This document shows, piece after piece, positions 58,092 through 64,000 of a stretch of 64,000 nt of DNA. The stretch's first letter is position 1; the number at the start of each line of letters is the position of its first letter. The position numbers were made by a program, and so were the translations under genes. The notes below the pieces were generated by a model that ran no database searches, was not told the DNA's origin, and saw only the letters and a list, made by a program, of their open reading frames with translations. Source of the DNA: Dentipellis sp. KUC8613 (lineage: Eukaryota > Basidiomycota > Agaricomycetes > Russulales > Hericiaceae); contig NSJX01000017.1 in NCBI GenBank assembly GCA_002286715.1, positions 65,654-129,653 of the forward strand, written 5' to 3'.

Positions 58092-59510
58092 CTACACCGA
58101 GCTCGCGTCCATCTCCCTCTTACTCATCGACCCATCCAAATCGGCATACTGCGCACGGTCGCGGTCCTTCTGGCTCTCGGTGAGCTGCGTGATGTGCACC
58201 TCGAGCGGGCGCAGCGCGTACTCGCCGCGGCTCTGCGTGTGCGCGGCGTGCGCGAGCCCGGAGGACTCGCCGCCGCGCGAGGAGGGCGTCACCTTTGCGA
58301 TGCCGACGCGGATGATGACCATGTAGAACACGATGGAGATGATGGGCATGACCTGTGCGCGTGAGCGTCAGCATTGGCTTCATGTGTTTCTTGGGTTGTG
58401 TGTGGAGGCAGGAGCAAGGGGAGGAGGAAAGGTGGGAGGAGAGAGGAGGAAAGGAGGGCGCACGCACCATGTCGAGCACGATGTACTGCCCGTTGGACTT
58501 GTTGACGAAGCAGAGGAGCGCGGAGAGGAGCGTGACGGAGTAGAGCACGCCGGCGTCGACGACGATGAGCAGCACGGGCATGAGCGAGGAGCCGCCGCCG
58601 CCGGGCGTCTTGCGGCTCACGCGCGAGTTGATCTGCCAGATGCGGAACGCGAGGATCACTGCGGCGGGATCAGCATGGTGCTCTGAATGCACGAAGGGGA
58701 AGGGTGATGCACGCACTTGTGCAGATGAGGTTGGTAGAGAGCGTCGAGGCGTAGAACGCGGTGATCCACTGGCCGGTCTCCTTGAAGAAGATGCCGCCCT
58801 GTGCGGGGTTAGCCTGGGAGCACGCCCAGACGCTACCCACGGACGCAGCTGCACCGACTCGTCAGGATATCATCTCTTTCGGCGAGACTTCCGCACTCAC
58901 TGACGACGCCGGCAAGCATGATAAGCGGGAAGATGATCACATACACGTTCTGCCACACCATGTAGCAGCGGTAGATCTAGCACCGCACAGTCGGCCTCAC
59001 GCATAGAGAAGGGAGAGAGAGGGAGGGGGACGCACGACGACGCCGTCGCCGGTGACGGTCTGGAAGGAGTAGATCGCGCTTTTGAACACGAACGTAAAGT
59101 CGGACGGGTTGGTGAACCACACGGGCGGGCCGCCGGGCTCGAAGTTGCGGTTGTACACGAGGCCCTTGATGATGCGCGCAATGTCGTTGCCTATGTGCTA
59201 CACACGCACGCTCGCATTCAGCTGTGGGTGGCGCGCGGGGGACGCGCGCGGGCTCACCATGGTGCTGAAGACGAAGAGCAGGGTCGCGACGACGACCATG
59301 GAGCGGTTGACCTCTTTCGTCGACCGGCGGTAGAAGAGGACCCACAGGGTGACGCCGTACATGAACACCGAGAATCCTAGAGACACGCGCGCGTGAGTGC
59401 GGCATGACATGCAGCCCCAGGCGAGCGAACGCACCATAGAGAACGCCCTCCAAGACGGTGGAGATGATGCCGGCCTTGTCGAGCGGGAGGACGTCGCCGG
59501 CGGTGCTCAT
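58092..59510 (-). CDS. Seven-helix fungal integral membrane protein
   Basis: Exons 59510-59435, 59376-59258, 59197-59036, 58976-58901, 58848-58717, 58658-58468 and 58352-58092 give 338 residues, in phase throughout. Hydrophobic segments in order: LEGVLYGFSVFMYGVTLWVL, MVVVATLLFVFSTM, the loop HIGNDIARIIKGLVYNRNFE ending GPPVWFTN, YRCYMVWQNVYVIIFPLIML-AGVV, ITAFYASTLSTNLICTMILA-FRIW, SSLMPVLLIVVDAGVLYSVT-LLSALLCF and VMPIISIVFYMVIIRVGI. The C-terminal tail is polar. This matches an expanded agaricomycete family of unknown function with GPCR-like topology. Ligand and signalling role are unknown. Confidence 0.85.
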
Positions 59511-62043
59511 TACGACAGGCAGGGGCGGGGTGGCGTGTGGGGAGGTGGTGGGGAGGGGGGCGGGCGCATGGGGAGCGGGGGGAGGGAGGGATACTTAAGA
59601 CGGGCAGGGCGGGTTCGATTCCCATGGCGTCTGTGAGTCTGGCGCAGGCTTCGAGGCGGCAACGGCATGTCGTGATCGCAGTATCCGTATGATCTCCCAA
59701 TGATCTCCCCTCTTTCTTTCTTTTTTTCCACCGTCCAATTCGAACCCGACTGCCAACCCCACCGCCTTATCGCCACCTCCCCGGCCATCCCCGTCAAGGA
59801 CCCCAGGACCCCTTCCTTTGCTAAATGAATCCGAACACTCCTCGAGCTCTCACCCTGCAGCTTCGACTTCGAGACCATCCACGGCCACGCAGGCGCATCA
59901 TCCCCGCATCGCCACGCACCTCGCCCCCGTCGCGAATGCGACATGGACATTTCCATCGCGCGTCCTGCGGTGGCGTCGCGCGAGCCCCAAGTCGAAGGGC
60001 GCGCGCCCGCCTCGCCCGATCGCACGTCCATTATGCCGCTGATGGCGATGCGCGTCGCGCACCGTCCGCTCCGCCGCGGCAGCGCGACGCAGCGCTTCCC
60101 TGAGGTCAGCTACGGAGACTAGCGCTTCCCCACGTGCGCGGTGCGTGCGCGCCCCCTCCCCGCCGACGTCGCCGACGGCCCACGGCAATCTCGCGAAATT
60201 CATTTTGGCCGCGCCTCGGCCCAGGGCGCGCGGCTCGCGATTGCGGTTGGCGATTGGCGATTGGCATTCGTTCGACAGGATTCAGATCCTGCGTGCGTCT
60301 CGGTTTCGACTTCGAACGCGTCGCGGTAGGCGTATACGTATACGTACGCGGGCTGGACGGGGAAGTGCCAGTGCGTACGCCCTGGCATGCTCGCGTGCGT
60401 ATACCCTTCTGCCAGCCGTCGAGCATATGCATCTGAACCCCAGCACTGGCACTGGCACAGATCCAAATTCCAATCATTTCAACTTCTGCACTTATCAGCA
60501 TCAGCCACCAGCGCCGGTAGGCCGATCCCCCGACCCCGTTATTTAAACCCGCCCTGGTCTCACTAGGTGCTAGGTGCTAGGTGCTGGCAGGTCGCACCCG
60601 CGCAGATGCAGCAGATCATGATCCCCACGTCCAGTTTGTATGCACCCGCGACAGCACACGACAGCACACGATGCGAGCACCAGCAGGGTCTCCCAGCGCG
60701 ATGTGTACAGTATGTGCCGACATATCGCCGTCGGCTGCGTCCATCATGCATTCGCATCATCCACCCACACACGTATGGGCATGGGTATGGGTACAGACGA
60801 GAAGGTGCGAGCCCGCACTCGCTTGCGCCGTGACAGCCGCCGCCCCTTCCCTCGATGGGCCCGCTATCAGACAGAGCCTAGAGCCTAGACTCTAGAGTCT
60901 TCCTTTCCAAGATGCGAAGATGGATGCGAAGACGCGAAAATGCAAATAAGAATAAGTAAATCATTTTCGGCGTCGGCTAACATGACATCACGGCACCCTC
61001 ACTGGCGACTGTTCGTTCCTGCGCACCGTAAGTACGCTGTCTAGTACTGCATCCGACGTCCAGAATTCACCGGTCCCTGCGCGTGGGCACGCGCGCGCCA
61101 GATCAGAGTGTACAACCACCGCGAGCGAGCAAGTACATCACCAGCGCTCAGAGAATGCAATGCAATGGCCACCGGCGTCCGTCGTTCGTCGTTGGTGTTG
61201 GCATCAGCATCACGCGAAGCCAAACAGCATACAGCATACAGCCATGCATACAATCAGTAAAGGAAAAGTAAGCTTCGCACATCACCGGTCACCAATCACC
61301 AATCACCAATTGCAATCACCAAGTGACGAAATCCGGAGCCTGAATCTGAATCTGATGCGCGAAAGTACAAGTGGATTACTTGGGCGCGCGCGCGCGTGAA
61401 TCGGCAGTTCGCGATGGCGGGAGGTAAGAAATGGAGACTGCAGACACGCGCGATGCGGATGGAGATGGGAATGGGGATGCGAGATGTGCGATGCGAGGTG
61501 CGGGGCGCCGGGGTGCGTGTGCCATATCATATGCATGTGGTGCGTTTATGAATGTGAACACGAACACAAAACAAACACGGACACGAACACGAACGCCAAT
61601 GAGCGCGTCGTATTGTCCGATGCATTATGCGTTACTGTATAGATGGTTACTCGCCGCACCACCGAATGCGTACGCGGATGCGGACGCGCGAGCTCCACCA
61701 CCCTACACGCAGGCTAAACTCCTGATCCCTCCCCAGCACCAATACCAGGACCGACGCCAAAATTCCCCACCACACCGCGGGCGCCCGCGGCGACAGCGAC
61801 AGCGACAGCGGAAGCAGCAAAAAACAAAAAACGAGCTACCAGATCTCGATAACGAGCCACAAACGAGAAACGAGAAACGAGGGCCCGATATCGGCATCGG
61901 CGTCGGGCATCGGGCAGCGCGGGGCGGGAGAAGCCCAAAGTCTGCGTGCGCACCGAAGAGGGGGAGGTGCGGGAGATGCCTAAATGGTGGAGGGCGTAGT
62001 AGGCGTTTGGTTCGGTGCCTGGACTTGGGCCGGGGTCATGTTG

Positions 62044-62070
62044 ATTAGGTTAGGTGAGGTTAGGTTGGGG
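62044..62070 (+). repeat. Degenerate telomere-like TTAGGT/TGAGGT tract
   Basis: Reads ATTAGGTTAGGTGAGGTTAG and continues GTTGGGG. Similar to, but not the same as, the usual fungal TTAGGG telomere unit. It may be chance or an interstitial remnant. Confidence 0.35.
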
Positions 62071-63443
62071 CGCGCGGGGAGGGGAGGGGCGGGGAGAAGG
62101 GGGAGGAGTGAGGAGTGAGGAGCGAGGGGGTAAGTACGGTTTATGCTCTCGAAGGGGGAGGCGGGAAGATGAAGCGAAGACGCCGCTGCGGGGGGGAGAC
62201 GATTTATCGGCCTGTTTCGAGGCGGTGTATACGTCTTCTTCTTTTCTTGTCCTCGTTCTCGTCCTTGTTCTTGTTCCAAGCGGAAAAGCGACGGCGACGG
62301 CGAGGGGAAAGAAGGCGGACGGACGCGTAGGTGGGCGCCGAAGATGGATACAATCCATGCAGGAGCGCAAGATCCGGCAAATTTTCTCGGTTTCGTTTGC
62401 TTCGAATTCCTTTTTGCTTCCCCCTTCTTGTTGCGGCTGAAACAGAAACAGTAACTGTAACTGTAACTCCATCTTCCAGAACCAGGAGGGCCAGGAGAAG
62501 ACGGCGGAAACGGCGAAGAAGGCGACCGACTCCCGCAACCAGAAGAAGGTCCCGTCCACGCAGCAGCGAAGAAAGAAGAAGATCCGGCCAATTTTTGGTT
62601 CTCGCTCGCTTCTCCAGTTGCGAGGGTGCGGTCATGTCCAGTTGCCCTTCGCCAGTCGCCAGTCGCCAGTCGCCAGCCGTGAGGAAACCGGGCATCCCCA
62701 TGGAGTCTCGAATCGAATCTGGCCAACCGTCCACGTCCACAATCTCAAACTCGAAATCTGTAATCTGTAACCTGTTACCTGAAATCTGAATTTTTGGATC
62801 TGCAATCTGGCAACAACATAAGTATCCGTTAACGTGAACACTAACGTTACCGGCCCATCGTATATCAGAGACTCACGTACACCCATTGCTCACATATCTG
62901 CATAAGCACACTTCGCGCTTTGAAACCAAAACCAAAACCTGATGATGCTTGCAGATGATTCTGGAAGAGTGACGACGATCCCGCCGCGGCCGCCGGTGCC
63001 GGGATAACGTTGGACAATGGCGGCATTGTGGCTTGTTGACGGGATGTGGATGCGTGTATATGCTACTTACGGGGTGAGGCCAGGGGGGGAGAGGGATAAG
63101 CGTGCTTACCGCCCATCGTACCGATTCGTCAGGAACGAACACGCACCGCGCAAGACGCAAGAGGATGCGAGCGTCAGGTCGCAGGTAGCAGGTAGCAGTC
63201 AACTCGACACGCCACATACATAGCATGCGCAGAAGATGTAAGTATACGTAGATCCACGCACTCGAGCTCGCAGCGAGGAGTCTGGGGTCCAGCATTGACG
63301 CGGAGGGGCGAACACAGCAAGCCCTCGCCTCGCCTCGCCTCGCTTCGTCTGGTCCGCCGAGTACGCGAATAGTCGCAGCTGGGCAGAAGTAGGGGATCGT
63401 AGGTCCTAACAGCTCGGGCACAGCTCCAGGTCCAGGTCCTAGC

Positions 63444-63477
63444 TGTCAGTGTCAGTGTCAGTGTCAGTGTCAGTGTC
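63444..63477 (+). repeat. GTCAGT hexanucleotide microsatellite
   Basis: About five consecutive GTCAGT units. Confidence 0.85.
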
Positions 63478-63741
63478 GACGTCAACATCACCAGAGCGAA
63501 GATGGCCTCGCAGGCTGCAGTAGCGGCGGCGCTCGAAGGCGCAACCTGCAACCCGCAACTTGCAACCTGCAAACCGCAAAGTGCAACACTGCACAGCATC
63601 GATGTCAAGCGTCAGCGCCAGGTCAGCGTCAGCGTCACGCGCCAATCGCCCGCCCGCCAAGACCAGCCAGACGCGCCAGTCGATCCAAGGGCGGGTGCAA
63701 TACCCACACCAGCGTTCGTACGCACGCAGGATATATATACC

Positions 63742-63780
63742 TCGACAGCAACATCGACAGCAACATCGACAGCAACATCG
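63742..63780 (+). repeat. 12-bp minisatellite (CGACAGCAACAT)
   Basis: Three consecutive copies, followed by CGCGACCG. Confidence 0.85.
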
Positions 63781-64000
63781 CGACCGCACCGTGGTTCGCA
63801 CCGTCCATATCCGCACCCACATCCGCATCCATTCGCTGCATTGACATCTGTGCATTCGAAGATCTATGTGCCTGTTGCAGATGCGGCGTGAGGCAAGAAA
63901 CGTGAGTGGCTGGCTATTCTTTGCGTGTGCGAATGTTCCCAGGGCGACTGGCCTGGTTCTGTGGTTCCGGTTCTGCGAGTGTAAGCGAATGGAGGGGGTG

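Larger units (their letters stand above)
59511..64000. other. Gene-free tail of the window, rich in short tandem words
   Basis: 4.5 kb with no supportable gene. Locally repeated words include GGTGCTAGGTGCTAGG near 60570, CACCAATCACCAATC near 61290, CCAGTCGCCAGTCGCC near 62650 and repeats of GCAACCTGCAAC type near 63540. Long frames at 61431-62048 and 61980-62726 are low-complexity and frame-independent. Confidence 0.5.

Noticed and set aside
59610..59630. GGTTCGATTCCC, a perfect-looking tRNA B box
   Set aside because: Neither T stem nor acceptor stem pairs and no A box lies at the right distance.
61980..62726. 248-codon minus-strand frame
   Set aside because: Composed of tandem words such as WRLATGDWRRATG and Ser/Pro runs; open in several frames on both strands, typical of low-complexity DNA.

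Overview
The window looks like a chromosomal segment of a filamentous basidiomycete, most likely an agaricomycete. Genes are split by many introns, mostly about 45-110 nt, with GTACGT, GTGCGT or GTGAGT donors and short pyrimidine tracts before AG. Products include a synaptobrevin, Atg13, Mo25/Hym1, DNA polymerase epsilon, Ase1, Gna1 and ribosomal protein eL24. Basidiomycete-type families are also present: a pair of macrophage-activating-glycoprotein-like GPI proteins, a fungal seven-helix membrane protein and a coiled-coil/J-like protein. All exon structures here were assembled by eye from frame, splice consensus and remembered family conservation; no alignment was run.

Layout. 1-8 kb: a SUR7/PalI-type four-helix membrane protein, two tRNA-Gly(GCC) genes facing away from each other, and ATG13. 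9-26 kb: an accessory region with six coiled-coil proteins, five carrying C-terminal membrane segments (three on +, then two on -) and one a 618-residue protein ending in a J-like HPD domain. Interspersed are SNC1, two tandem secreted GPI-type glycoproteins and a small tail-anchored protein. 26.5-42.5 kb: a conserved block with a 1264-residue CAMK-type kinase, eL24, the whole POL2 gene (about 2221 residues) and MO25/HYM1. 44.8-51.3 kb: two tandem copies of GNA1, then ASE1. 51.3-64 kb: gene-poor DNA with a CACTA-like non-autonomous transposon with perfect 3-bp target duplications, an 844-bp palindromic element with tRNA-like Pol III boxes, one seven-helix membrane protein gene, and about 4.5 kb of gene-free DNA full of short tandem words, one stretch telomere-like.

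The housekeeping genes serve separate pathways (autophagy, exocytosis, replication, translation, the RAM/MOR morphogenesis pathway, UDP-GlcNAc synthesis, spindle midzone). The most likely undescribed material is the 9-26 kb coiled-coil cluster. Its members share a layout in which a short 5'-UTR intron ends just before the start codon (weaker in one member). All six carry a CAAAGG-core site about 170-235 bp upstream of the start, resembling the pheromone response element ACAAAGGGA bound by the HMG-box regulator Prf1 in Ustilago maydis.
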